From: Semisulcospira habei
Lineage: Eukaryota > Mollusca > Gastropoda > Semisulcospiridae
Reading direction: 5' to 3'
NCBI GenBank assembly: GCA_036245525.1
Contig: BTPG01000007.1
Coordinates: forward strand, 162,250,063-162,314,062
Length of the DNA: 64,000 nucleotides
The notes under the pieces were generated by a model, which was not told the DNA's origin, searched no databases, and saw nothing but the letters and a program-made list of their open reading frames with translations. The translations under genes and the position numbers were made by a program. Positions 58,101-62,957 of this stretch are shown piece after piece; position 1 is the first letter of the stretch; every line of letters starts with the position of its first letter.

Positions 58101-61100
58101 CGATTTCAGCTAAGCGGACCAAGGGCACCAGAGGCGCCGGGTGGGAGAGTTGCGCCGCAGAGAAGGTCCCCACCAGGGCCAGGAGACCTGCTGGCCCTGG
58201 AAGTCCCCGAGGTAGAACCGGGCGAGGAACTGCCCGTCACCAAAGGCGGCTACAATGTCCAGTATGGTGCAGTCCGAACGAACGCACTGCTCGTGGAGAC
58301 CGCCAAAACCTTGCGCGCTAAGAAAAACTGCCCTGAAGCCTACGCAGGGGTGAGCTGCCCACACGCAGAGCGGTGGACGCAGGGCAGCCAACCGGAGAGC
58401 ATCTGTGCCGGAAAAAAACCACAAATGCCCCTGCCAGGGGAAGGGCAGGAAGAGCGCATCCAGCCAATCCGGAAGGCTTCGCCCAAAGCAAGAGGACTCA
58501 CAGCGACCAGACAAGAGTCCTGACGGCAGGAGTCCCAGGTCCAGGCAGGGCCCCCCCCCCCCCCAAGGGGCACAGGGCCACCCTGGGGCCCTGGCCGAGG
58601 GGAGCCAAAATGTGCCAAGAAGCGGGGCTCAAATGTAGGCGCACAGAGCCATCGGTCCTGTCCTGTAGAACAGGCCGGGTGCACTGAGAGCGCGTGCAGC
58701 GCGCTGATTCCGGACACTGTAGCAAAAGCCAGCGAGGAGCCGGTCTTCGAGGTTACGTCCGCCCGGCCGGCCAAGGTGGGGCACGTAAGGAGACGCACGG
58801 AGCCATCGGACCTGTTCTGTAGGACAGGCCGGCTTTGCCGCGAGCGCGTGTGGCAAGCTGGCTCTGGACGTTGTAGCGCGAGCCAGCGAGGAGCCGGTCT
58901 TCCTGGTTATGTCCACCCGGCCGGTCAAGGCGGGGCACGTAAGGAGACGCACGGAGCCATCGGCGCTGTCCTGTAGGACAGGCCGGATCCGCCGCACGTG
59001 CCAGCAGCCCGTGACTCTGGACGCTGTAGTGCCAGCCAGCCAGGGGCAGGTCTACCTGGTCATGTCCACCCGGCCGGCCATGGCGGGGTGGGTAAGGAGA
59101 CGCACGGAGCCATCGGATCTGTCCTCTAAGACAGGCCAGGTCCGTCGCAAGCGCGTGCGGCGCTTGCTCTGGACGATGAAGCGCGAGCCAGCGAGAAACC
59201 GGTCTTCCTGGTTACATCTGCCTGGCCGGTCAAGGTGGGGCATGTAAGGAGACGCATGGAGCCATCGGCCTTGTCCTGTAGGACAGGCCAGGTCCGCTGT
59301 GCGCGCGAGCAGCCCGTGACTCTGGACGCTGTAGCGCCAGCCAGTCCCAGGGAGTCCCAACGCTTGGGACATCGGCACCGTGCTGAACTGTTGCTGTAGA
59401 CAGGCCGGGCGTGAAGTGCGCGGGAGCCATGCGGTGCCGACAGCAGGGCGGCCCGGGAATGAGTACAGAGACCGACGGGGAGCGAAGGCGTCGAGGCTAG
59501 CGTACCTGCGATTGATCCGCGGCCGGCCTTATATATTTATGCTTTCTTGCTCTCTTTTCTTCTTCTCTCATCTCTTTATCTTATCTTGAACTGGACGACC
59601 TGAGTGCCGAGCGCTGGGCGAGGCCTCCACAGTCCAGGGGGGAGCAAGGCAGAGGGGGCCAAGACAGGCATGGCGAGCAGCGCATGGCAGGAGGAGAGCC
59701 CCACGAAAACCGAGGTCGCCCGCCAAGGGGCGGGGAGGGGGCCGTACGAGGAGGCTAATGGAAGGCCTTTGCATAAATCGTAAAAATGTACGTTTATTAA
59801 CTCCCAAAGCAAAAACCAATTTTACTGTCTGCATCGTCAACACTCCTGCTGACACCGAAAAGATAGGAACCAGGGACCAAAGATTCACCGTTAATGGTAT
59901 GCATTAACCATCGCGCCAAAGAGACCCCTGTCAACCAATGTTATCCTTTCCAAGATGCGCATCTCGCACGGCTGTGCCGAGGCGCGGCCCGAACAAGGGG
60001 GACCCACGGAGCGGGGTCCGTCGTCCTCCCTACATAACAAAATCGGCCGGGCTGTGGTTGGACCACGCCAGACGTGGTATGAAAGGAATCTCTAACGGCG
60101 TGACTGTCTTACCCACTGCGCTAATGTGGCACTGCCACTAAATCCTGTACACCAAGAGAAGCACGGAATTGCGCACTGCAACAGAAAGCAGAGCACAGGA
60201 GACGCAACGGCACGTGGCACGTAGTGGCGACGGGCCACGTGGGCGAAAACTCCCGACCGGTCGAGCGGCTGTAAAAGAACCAGCCACTATCCAAGGTGTA
60301 CGACAGCCGGGCAAGGCACCTGGCCGGCCAAGACATGCCCAAGACCTTACCTGGGCATATCCAAAGCAATGGAGGGCAAGGGCAGCCGCAGGGAACGGCT
60401 AACCACACAAGGCCTTCTCTCTCTTCTTCTTCTTAGAACACCAACCCAGGCCCACAGGTAGTCCGTACACGACCAAGATGAATGTTTTTGAAACTTTCTT
60501 GGTGCAGTAAACTCTGTCTTGGCAAACATCTGTACAGGTCTATGGCAATCTGAGCAACCAGACCTCCTTCCAAAGTGAGTGAATAAAATGCACAACATAA
60601 AGCAAGTCATACTACTGACAAACCTGTTGACCGGGGGAAATGATCCATCCTTTTCTCTGCATGGCAGTCAGCACTGGTGCAGGACTGTAGACGTCAAATG
60701 CGGACTCTTCAGACACATTGTTCAATACTGAAAGAAACACAACAGACACCAATTGTATAAAATAGACTCACACTCAGGTTGAAACAGTGACAATAAGAAG
60801 TACACTGTCAAAGCTATTTGGTAAAGGCAGGCCAATAAATACAATAATTATACATTTACCCTATGGCAGACCTGGTGTAAAGCGCACACCACTTAATGGG
60901 GCACAGTAGTATTAACCCATATCATACTAAGGCTAATAAATAAAGATATAGACCAATGGCTTTAGTTCAAGGGTGGTGCCAGAATAGCTTGGCGCCTAGA
61001 GACGCCAAGCTATTCTGGCACCACCCTTGAACTATTTTACTTTTTTCGTCAAACTTATTTCACACATTGGTGTATTCAGAATGATAAGGGTTAAATGAAC

Positions 61101-62240
61101 CAATTTTCAATGTCAACCCCAACTAGAAAATCTGTGTACAAAATAAAACTTGTTAACCCCAGGTTAGCCTAAGCCAACAAAAATAAAGACTATACTAGTA
61201 TACAAATCAAGCACAACATTTAATTGAATACTACTTACTAGTTGTCAGTCAGCATGAAAGTAATTGCACAGCTGAACATGAATAAATCAACAAAACAGAG
61301 GCTGACCTTTTAGAACCTTCAGCACTGCAGCAATGAGTGAGCCAGACGATGTGTGTTGTGGTGTACACTGTGTGCTTAGCCAACGCAGCAGGGAGGGACA
61401 TGCAGCCCATGACTGCAGGATCACATTCAGGAAGCAAGAGTTGCCAAAGTTGTGTAAACCTGGGAAACCTGGTGTGAAAAAAAAAAGAGATCTGAATTTA
61501 ATGTCCGTCATTACAGCAATCATGACAGCATGTGACAGTTCCCTTAAAATACCGCAGTTGGTCACTGAACTGTAAGAACAGGAACAACATTCAAAAACAA
61601 GAGACATAGATCCTGACAGTTTAAGGAAGAGGCATAGATCCGCAAGCACCACCACAGATGCGGGAGGTCTTGAGGATCTGTGCCTCTTCTTTCAACTTAC
61701 TCGTAGTCACAGCCATGTTTCTTCAGGGAACATGGTTACTCAGTCAGTGCGTGGTCAAAGCTGGTAATGAAAGGGTCAGTTTAGGCTATAATAAATTATG
61801 ATGTTACCTTAGATGACGATGTAGTTTCGCACATTTTCATTTTGTCATTAATCTGGGGGGGAAAAAATCACAGTTGCCCTATAATTCTTACCATCACCAA
61901 CCTTGACCATTGATTTACAGGCAAACTCTGCAACTGGGAGTTTGAGAGAAAAAGAGGAAGGGGGATGTCTGGGCTGCGTTTCCTTAGGCTCGGGCGCCAG
62001 ACCTCTTCTTGCTGACACCAGTTCCGAATCCCTTGGTTATCCTGGACTTCGAAGATCAACATAGTCTGAGTCTCGTAGTCTAGGTACTAGTAGTGTAAAG
62101 ACTTTCTTGAAGGTAGTTTTGGTACTGTGGGACAACAAACCTTTTCGCTGTCGTTTCTTCGGCGGTCCCCAAAACACGTAGACTGTAGCAAGTAAGGCTG
62201 CAGCGGCCCCGCCAAAAATCGCCCAACGATTGTTGAACAT
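21939..62240 (-). CDS. USP30: USP30, mitochondrial outer-membrane ubiquitin hydrolase, complete, 9 coding exons
   Basis: Coding exons in transcript order: 62141-62240, 61307-61468, 60624-60727, 50594-50698, 49464-49673, 41660-41806, 33400-33593, 32369-32552, 21939-22166. They total 1434 bases (477 residues) in one frame; human USP30 is slightly longer. USP30 removes ubiquitin, notably Lys6-linked chains, from mitochondrial outer-membrane proteins and opposes Parkin-driven mitophagy. Seen here: a membrane anchor at residues ~6-25 (WAIFGGAAAALLATVYVFWG) followed by basic residues; the Cys box NFGNSCFLN with nucleophile Cys45; His425 in TSGHFVTYRR; a Ser (452) at the place where USP30, unusually, has Ser for the third catalytic residue; zinc knuckles Cys198/201 and Cys250/253. 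The start is the first in-frame ATG after an upstream stop. All introns are GT-AG except intron 6 (GC-AG). Introns 3, 5, 6 and 8 are swollen by sense-oriented DIRS elements. Confidence 0.95.
23358..26719 (-). mobile_element. RTE-type LINE inserted in the DIRS-A recombinase gene
   Basis: TGCGGCTTAGAGC occurs at 23345-23357 and again at 26720-26732, a 13-bp target duplication. On the minus strand the element starts inside the endonuclease (GVALMLS, then VMGDFNAKIG, SDHHLLTLRMK), continues through the linker and RT (NGKAAGPDGIP, LDFADDLALLSH) and ends with the (TAAG)n tail at 23358-23370. It is 5'-truncated. A second RTE piece interrupts it at 25071-25655. Confidence 0.92.
25071..25655 (+). mobile_element. 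Short 5'-truncated RTE copy nested in the RTE
   Basis: 585 bases in opposite orientation, covering only the RTE C terminus (from IIDKNGGTDADVRARIG to GRGDRRK) and the TAAG tail. Flanked by a 14-bp duplication ATACTTACCCGACA at 25057-25070 and 25656-25669. Frames that cross its borders (24394-25341, 24659-25648) are artefacts. Confidence 0.93.
27500..29040 (-). pseudogene. DIRS-A reverse transcriptase / RNase H
   Basis: RT blocks on the minus strand: LSDAYLHVPIHP, LPFGLNISPWVFTRLLDAV and the catalytic NYLDDLLL. The RNase H domain follows with TDASQAGWGAHL, NWLELKAV, LSDNSTVVAYIQNQGG and ADALSR. The start (KPGGKWRPLI, near 29000) is in another frame, so a frameshift separates the RT beginning from its core. 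In DIRS elements RT/RNase H makes DNA from element RNA before circle formation. Alternate-frame remains (27434-27670) show the original end of this protein. Confidence 0.85.
29040..31997 (-). pseudogene. DIRS-A gag-like region
   Basis: Broken frames read, from N to C: a Cys-rich head (CGDLQWPDDAHDSCLLC, about 31820-31900), a Pro/Arg/Ser-rich linker stuffed with poly-C repeats (30680-31200), then the conserved segment FRDLTDAFSAQLRND and FRQAWYAGHSQAFAIPLPLV with helical sequence after it (29577-30578). A related domain is known in LAP2alpha, which is thought to derive from a DIRS1-like gag. Multiple indels. Confidence 0.7.
32369..32552 (-). CDS. USP30: USP30 coding exon 8
   Basis: Acceptor TTTCAG|AACTAG, donor CACAG|GTATTG. 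Encodes a low-complexity Pro/Asn-rich linker (RPPSPLVVPGPVAGV) corresponding to the variable insert before the His box of USP30. DIRS-A begins 16 bases into the following intron. Confidence 0.8.
32664..32737. repeat. Hairpin in USP30 intron 7
   Basis: Arms AAAAGTCCTCTGGCTGACTC-like and their complement (TGGAGTCAGCAAGAGGACTTTT) around a ~20-base loop. Confidence 0.7.
32925..33085 (+). repeat. Short retroposon with (ATT)n tail, copy 2
   Basis: Second copy of the 11237 repeat, in USP30 intron 7, antisense to the gene. Ends in TATTATTATTATTATT at about 33068-33083. Confidence 0.65.
33400..33593 (-). CDS. USP30: USP30 coding exon 7
   Basis: Acceptor GGGCAG|CTACCC, donor TGGG|GTAAAT. Encodes LPQCLCLHIQRLQIHP and KRQEHVTFPETL, one of the most conserved USP30 blocks (human LPQCLCIHLQRL, KRHEHVQF). 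Confidence 0.93.
33870..40703 (-). mobile_element. DIRS-C, older degenerate DIRS element in USP30 intron 6
   Basis: 6.8 kb. The ends match A and B only in plan: about 200 bases inverted at both ends (CACTTAGGAAATGGCTCTTA at the left, complement near 40660), and an ICR at 34134-34232 combining the two outer ends. The inside is decayed. Recognisable recombinase scraps on the minus strand are AAHEVRAMAASS (34500-34560) and MIADSYRQFRSSDPGSCK (about 35290-35346). No intact RT found. A minisatellite occupies 38930-39780. Junctions share AAA. Confidence 0.85.
38930..39780. repeat. Minisatellite inside DIRS-C
   Basis: Tandem units with GTACGCTCTCTGCGGGACAA and CGAAGTCCCT. Longer units of ~120 bases are at the left and a 70-76-base unit repeats from about 39400 to 39780. 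The minus-strand frame (RRERTTPIRDRR repeats) is probably incidental or a remnant of a gag linker. Confidence 0.75.
40795..41030 (-). repeat. LINE 3'-end remnant
   Basis: Contains, on the minus strand, AAATTTCCCCTTTTGGGACA followed by AATAAAGGTATTTGTATC, a 3' tail typical of CR1/L2-like LINEs. No coding part. Confidence 0.5.
41408..41496. repeat. Hairpin in USP30 intron 6
   Basis: Arms CCTGTCATTAAAGACCATCA-like and TGGTCTATAATGACAGG with inner TTAGGTTAAGGTGGCT / AGCCACCTAAAT pairing; small loop. Confidence 0.7.
41660..41806 (-). CDS. USP30: USP30 coding exon 6 (second zinc knuckle)
   Basis: Acceptor TTTTTCAG|GGTGAT; donor GGGAAG|GCAAGT, a GC donor. Includes GATCPNCVKQRAE (Cys250, Cys253), aligned with human VCDNCTKIEA, and ends TLTVGK, which joins LPQCLC of exon 7. 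The DIRS-B terminus begins a few bases upstream of the acceptor. Confidence 0.9.
42334..43300 (-). pseudogene. DIRS-B tyrosine recombinase
   Basis: Pieces in several frames: STRKVYEGKWRVFQTW, a shortened LSGYRATFADIYRH region that lacks the ~10 residues present in A, DLTRKTCFLLALVTASRVSELHALS (first catalytic Arg), and IRAHEVRAVATS with DSTFARFYL (His, Arg, Tyr). All catalytic residues are visible but frameshifts separate them. Confidence 0.8.
43500..45150 (-). pseudogene. DIRS-B reverse transcriptase / RNase H
   Basis: Frames 43751-44635, 43782-44885, 44608-44838 and 44696-45139 are pieces of one protein. RT shows LDLSDAYLHVPIHP and NYLDDLLL (catalytic); RNase H shows LSDNSTVVAYIQNQGG. Several single-base losses compared with DIRS-A. 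Confidence 0.8.
45180..47830 (-). pseudogene. DIRS-B gag-like region
   Basis: Same order as DIRS-A: Cys-rich head near 47600-47800, repeat-filled Pro/Arg/Ser linker with G/C homopolymers (46555-47055), and a conserved domain downstream (45182-46450) broken by indels. Confidence 0.7.
48329..48394. repeat. Hairpin, GATCCTCATGAG family, copy 1
   Basis: Perfect arms GCAAGAGGTATAGATCCTCA... paired with ...TGAGGATCTATACCTCTTGC around TGCAGTTGC. Relatives at 50040-50100 (one arm only), 50329-50396 and 61623-61692. Confidence 0.8.
48961..49516 (-). repeat. 111-bp minisatellite copying the exon 5 / intron 5 junction
   Basis: Five units with period 111 (one of 107). Each holds the last 58 bases of USP30 exon 5 plus the first 53 bases of intron 5, including the 5' splice site. 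The unit at the right end is the real exon end. Donors in the four extra copies: three keep GTAAGT, one is altered to GTAGTT (near 49242). No other feature explains it. Confidence 0.95.
49464..49673 (-). CDS. USP30: USP30 coding exon 5 (first zinc knuckle)
   Basis: Acceptor GCTCAG|GAGTCA, donor CTTTT|GTAAGT. Includes PLNGLLASQAVCMTCGY (Cys198, Cys201) and YDMFDSLSLNLPL, close to the human RFDTFDSLSL block. Its last 58 bases and donor are repeated in tandem downstream (see 48961-49516). Confidence 0.9.
49714..49935. repeat. Hairpin element (core family, copy 4)
   Basis: Reversed relative of 60912-61094. Hairpin arms 49768-49800 and 49805-49836 (CGGTAGTGCCAGAATAGCTT and complement). Flanks match the inner flanks of copies 3 and 6 (ACACCAGCGTGTGAAATAAG; GACCAATGGC-like). 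Confidence 0.75.
50178..50223. repeat. 46-bp TTAA-bounded palindrome
   Basis: TTAACTCTTTCGAGA at the left, exact complement at the right ending TTAA, 16-base centre. In USP30 intron 4. Confidence 0.75.
50329..50396. repeat. Hairpin, GATCCTCATGAG family, copy 2
   Basis: Arms GATCCTCATGAGCCTCCACA-like and complement with mismatches; in intron 4, ~200 bases from exon 4. Confidence 0.65.
50594..50698 (-). CDS. USP30: USP30 coding exon 4 (QDxHE box)
   Basis: Acceptor TTTCAG|GATTGC, donor GGTCAG|GTTAGT. Encodes DCHELMHAMSETLAEE and PSVFSLFDVRAL, matching the human helix after QDAHE and LFDVHSL. Confidence 0.9.
50770..51110 (-). pseudogene. CR1/L2-like LINE, RT C-terminal fragment in intron 3
   Basis: The translation carries the C-terminal signature of CR1/L2 RTs: REHRSSSDKQKLCVP, then GQRTFVYQAAVLWNTLPLEV and SVSDFKRSLNW. 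Same strand as USP30. One frame change near 51000. No promoter or start. Confidence 0.8.
51131..51342. repeat. TTAA-edged hairpin element (core family, copy 5)
   Basis: Left edge TTAACTCATTCAGCCTGA, right edge GGGCTGAATGGGTTA. The hairpin (about 51196-51316) has long arms from GCAGGAGATGGATCGACCAT to ATGGTGAACCCATCTCCTGC. DIRS-E starts 11 bases further right. Confidence 0.8.
52094..53375 (-). pseudogene. DIRS-D tyrosine recombinase (one frameshift)
   Basis: 52431-53375 holds the DNA-binding domain (STRRVYEGKWRVLRAW, MIADTYRHLGRPDPGACKDL) and the first catalytic Arg (ATAARVSELHALS). 52094-52519 holds RIRAHEVRAMAASLAFD (His-x-x-Arg) and TTFARFYLRDL (Tyr). The two frames meet at a T-run near 52455, where one extra or missing T breaks the protein. 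The 5' part overlaps the RT/RNase H frame by up to ~330 bases in another frame, as is usual in DIRS elements. Catalytic residues are all present. Confidence 0.88.
53039..56074 (-). CDS. DIRS-D gag C-terminal domain, reverse transcriptase and RNase H
   Basis: 1011 codons without a stop. Residues ~40-250: gag-like domain (FRDLMDALSAHLQRD, FRQSWYAGHSQSFSCSLPLV, YHSSVNAMAAAANCDL). ~250-370: Pro-rich spacer. ~430-600: RT with KPGGKWRPIIDLSALN, SLDLSDAYLHVPIHP, LPFGLNLSPWVFTQIM and catalytic NYLDDLL. ~720-860: RNase H with CVDASLAGWGAHLLP, NWLELNAV, LSDNSTVVAYIQ, ARHIPGHLNVLADSLS. Gag and RT here lie in one frame; upstream gag sequence continues in a neighbouring frame (55941-57378), so the ATG shown may be internal. 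Makes element cDNA; the frame could still be functional. Confidence 0.88.
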   Translation of the reverse strand: MWRDSPSLGRRRPSHRGVPSADSCPSSPPLKRKAAAFVDAARQVKKFKSLPQPPAFRDLMDALSAHLQRDSASDSDFFSDRRWPSGVDIAFRQSWYAGHSQSFSCSLPLVDPPALVLAGGSSQLNRVLPRGLERTASLVRNALACSGFLELLTQAFISRIEAAWLPFAPPLLSDLHTLAVAANRVAYHSSVNAMAAAANCDLMRRDVVLQYCPGLPRDVKSQLHRAPVGASLLFGPSWQSLKEANKDRWPSAPSFRFPPTRKASGRALRFVRPSATAPASASASCPLPVRPVLAAPILPVLPSRPGPSPPAALGVGGPPDFCSPPPPPTASGTPVGGRLALHGDVWRSLFPDDPWILSIVSDGLLISFRSPPPLRRSPLWTEIPSDPPKADALRGEVAALLQKAATEVVSCHDSPAFYSRLFVVPKPGGKWRPIIDLSALNRFIAAPSFRMETARSLRAAVQPMDFAVSLDLSDAYLHVPIHPASRRYLRFAIDGTVFQFRALPFGLNLSPWVFTQIMNAVVARARRSSSSPISNYLDDLLRNQSVASLLLDRDALLLLLSRLGFLVNAGKSDLTPSRHFVHLGMEFVTDCNLVRLPEPRIQKLADLAYLVAQEAAVPARVWLQLLGLMSAAADLLPLGRLYSRPLQLHLLLHWRPSSGDLSTLVPIPPMLRPHLLRWTDVSWLGSGIPLTSPLPRLSLCVDASLAGWGAHLLPSFRYAAGRWNEDLASRHINWLELNAVWQSLRAWEPDLRTQDLLVLSDNSTVVAYIQKQGGTRSPDLCILLYRLLRWCEDRGISLRARHIPGHLNVLADSLSLRGQLLHTEWTLRRDIFRLICKRWETPLVDLFATRWNHQLPLFVSPIPDPLAWAVDALSISWDGLVAYAYPPTVLVPKVLLKLRGCNAVLLLVAPFSWDRSGTTDLLSLATDPPLPLPTPRTMLKQPRQPLFHPCPERLLLHAWRLCGTPSPLEASRVRQWTLSLQPADLPPDVSTRESGECFVPGALTVVSPPSI
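55941..57378 (-). pseudogene. DIRS-D gag N-terminal region
   Basis: Frame 56617-57378 begins with a Cys/His-rich head, CPRCGDFQWPSDRHEVC followed by LPCSGCSS and CAVC, a probable zinc-binding module. A Ser/Pro-rich linker of ~110-base tandem repeats (SLSPGHRD, LTPPASRQAG) follows at 56590-57110, and then Arg/Ser-rich sequence in 55984-56597. Frames shift between these parts, so either the gag is broken or its start is uncertain. Confidence 0.7.
58620..59400 (-). repeat. ~153-bp tandem repeat built from recombinase sequence (DIRS-E)
   Basis: Five units marked by GTAAGGAGACGCACGGAGCC at about 58786, 58938, 59092 and 59246 (with variants) and by CGGTCTTCCTGGTTA. Translated on the minus strand each unit repeats a degenerate form of the recombinase segment around TRKTG...LA.A..SR...HAL. 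Confidence 0.75.
59561..60420. other. GC-rich stretch in intron 3, perhaps a tRNA-related SINE
   Basis: No gene recognised. On the minus strand TTAGCGCAGTGGGTAAG (about 60109-60125) fits a pol III box A, but the expected box B downstream (near 60065) is poor. It may be the decayed 5' part of DIRS-E mixed with a SINE. Confidence 0.3.
60624..60727 (-). CDS. USP30: USP30 coding exon 3
   Basis: Acceptor TTTCAG|TATTGA, donor CAACAG|GTTTGT. Encodes the segment ending GWIISPGQQ, which joins directly to DCHELMHAM of the next exon, equivalent to QDAHELFHV in the human enzyme. No stop in the phase required by exon 2. Confidence 0.85.
60912..61094. repeat. Complete TTAA-bounded hairpin element (core family, copy 6)
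   Basis: TTAACCCATATCATACTAAG at the left, GAATGATAAGGGTTAA at the right. Inside, the arms at 60963-60997 and 61001-61035 pair almost perfectly (GGGTGGTGCCAGAATAGCTT and complement). In USP30 intron 2. Best reference copy for the family. Confidence 0.85.
61307..61468 (-). CDS. USP30: USP30 coding exon 2 (catalytic Cys box)
   Basis: Acceptor CACCAG|GTTTCC, donor AAAAG|GTCAGC. Carries GLHNFGNSCFLNVILQ, the ubiquitin-protease Cys box, and the following helix (CPSLLRWL). Confidence 0.93.
61623..61692. repeat. Hairpin, GATCCTCATGAG family, copy 3
   Basis: Arms GAAGAGGCATAGATCCGCAA-like and GAGGATCTGTGCCTCTTC; in intron 1. Confidence 0.65.
62141..62240 (-). CDS. USP30: USP30 coding exon 1
   Basis: Encodes residues 1-33 and the first base of codon 34: membrane anchor and basic stop-transfer stretch PPKKRQRK. 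Donor AAAAG|GTTTGT. The first in-frame ATG is at 62238-62240. Confidence 0.9.
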
Positions 62241-62957
62241 ATTGTCGGGTTGTCCGTCGAATGACGCAAATAATATGTCAAAAGACGTTACCACCTCTAT
62301 CTTCCATAATGATCTGACGCATTTTGTCTACGAACACCAAACTACATCAAAAAGACATTGATTAATCTTCTTTATTTACCTATCTGATTGTTTTGATTAA
62401 ATTCATTAAGGACAATTCTGCATAATCTTGAAATACATCCACTAAGCCTTGTAAAATGCCTATAAAGACGATAAGTCATTAATATTCACTATTATTCATA
62501 TCTTTAGACACGAGTCATTAGCCAAACAAAGACAAATATTACGAATATTGTATGAACATCTTTTATCGTTCAACATACAAAAACAATACAAATGCTTAAC
62601 AAAATATTGTATTTGTATGATGAAATGTAATCAAAAGGAAAATATGGGATTATTAAATAATTATTCCTGAAATAGCGAACGCATTTCATGTAGCTAACAA
62701 TTTGAGAAAAATATTAATACTTCCGGTTTCGGTTTGCGTGTGGTGGTACTTAATTCTGACTTTATGTGCACCAACAGTGTAGGTAGCTGAACGATCAACA
62801 AGGTGCAGCTATGTAGAAAGTTGAATTTATGTTATATATTACTTCACCATTTTGATGTTAGAGGTATAAACTATTTACAAAATGGACTAAAGTACCCGAT
62901 TTTCCGACTGTGATTGGGATGTAAGCTGTAATGTTATGATCTTATAATCTAAGCACA
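62241..62957. promoter_or_regulatory. Shared promoter region of USP30 and MAPKAPK5
   Basis: The two genes point away from each other with 717 bases between start codons. ACTTCCGGT at 62719-62727 is a consensus ETS/NRF-2 site, common in divergent housekeeping promoters. No TATA box was judged convincing in this AT-rich stretch. Confidence 0.55.
62278..62322 (-). promoter_or_regulatory. Upstream ORF in the USP30 leader
   Basis: ATG at 62320-62322 opens a 14-codon frame ending in TGA at 62278-62280, 37 bases before the USP30 start. If the transcription start lies further right, this would lower USP30 translation. The transcript start is not known. Confidence 0.45.

Larger units (their letters stand above)
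51353..59560 (-). mobile_element. DIRS-E, truncated and degenerate, host of DIRS-D
   Basis: The left end (51353-51411) and ICR are typical. The ICR is cut in two by DIRS-D: its left half is 51619-51666, its right half 57969-58013. Beyond this, minus-strand recombinase remains follow (58110-58800: IVAAFGDGQFLARFYLGDF, SKTGSSLAFATVSGISALHALS), then ~153-bp tandem repeats to about 59400. No matching 5' terminus was found, so the element is truncated or decayed; the right boundary given is approximate. Confidence 0.8.

Noticed and set aside
60090..60125. tRNA-like box A on the minus strand in intron 3
   Set aside because: Box B is not convincing, so neither a tRNA gene nor a SINE is claimed firmly.
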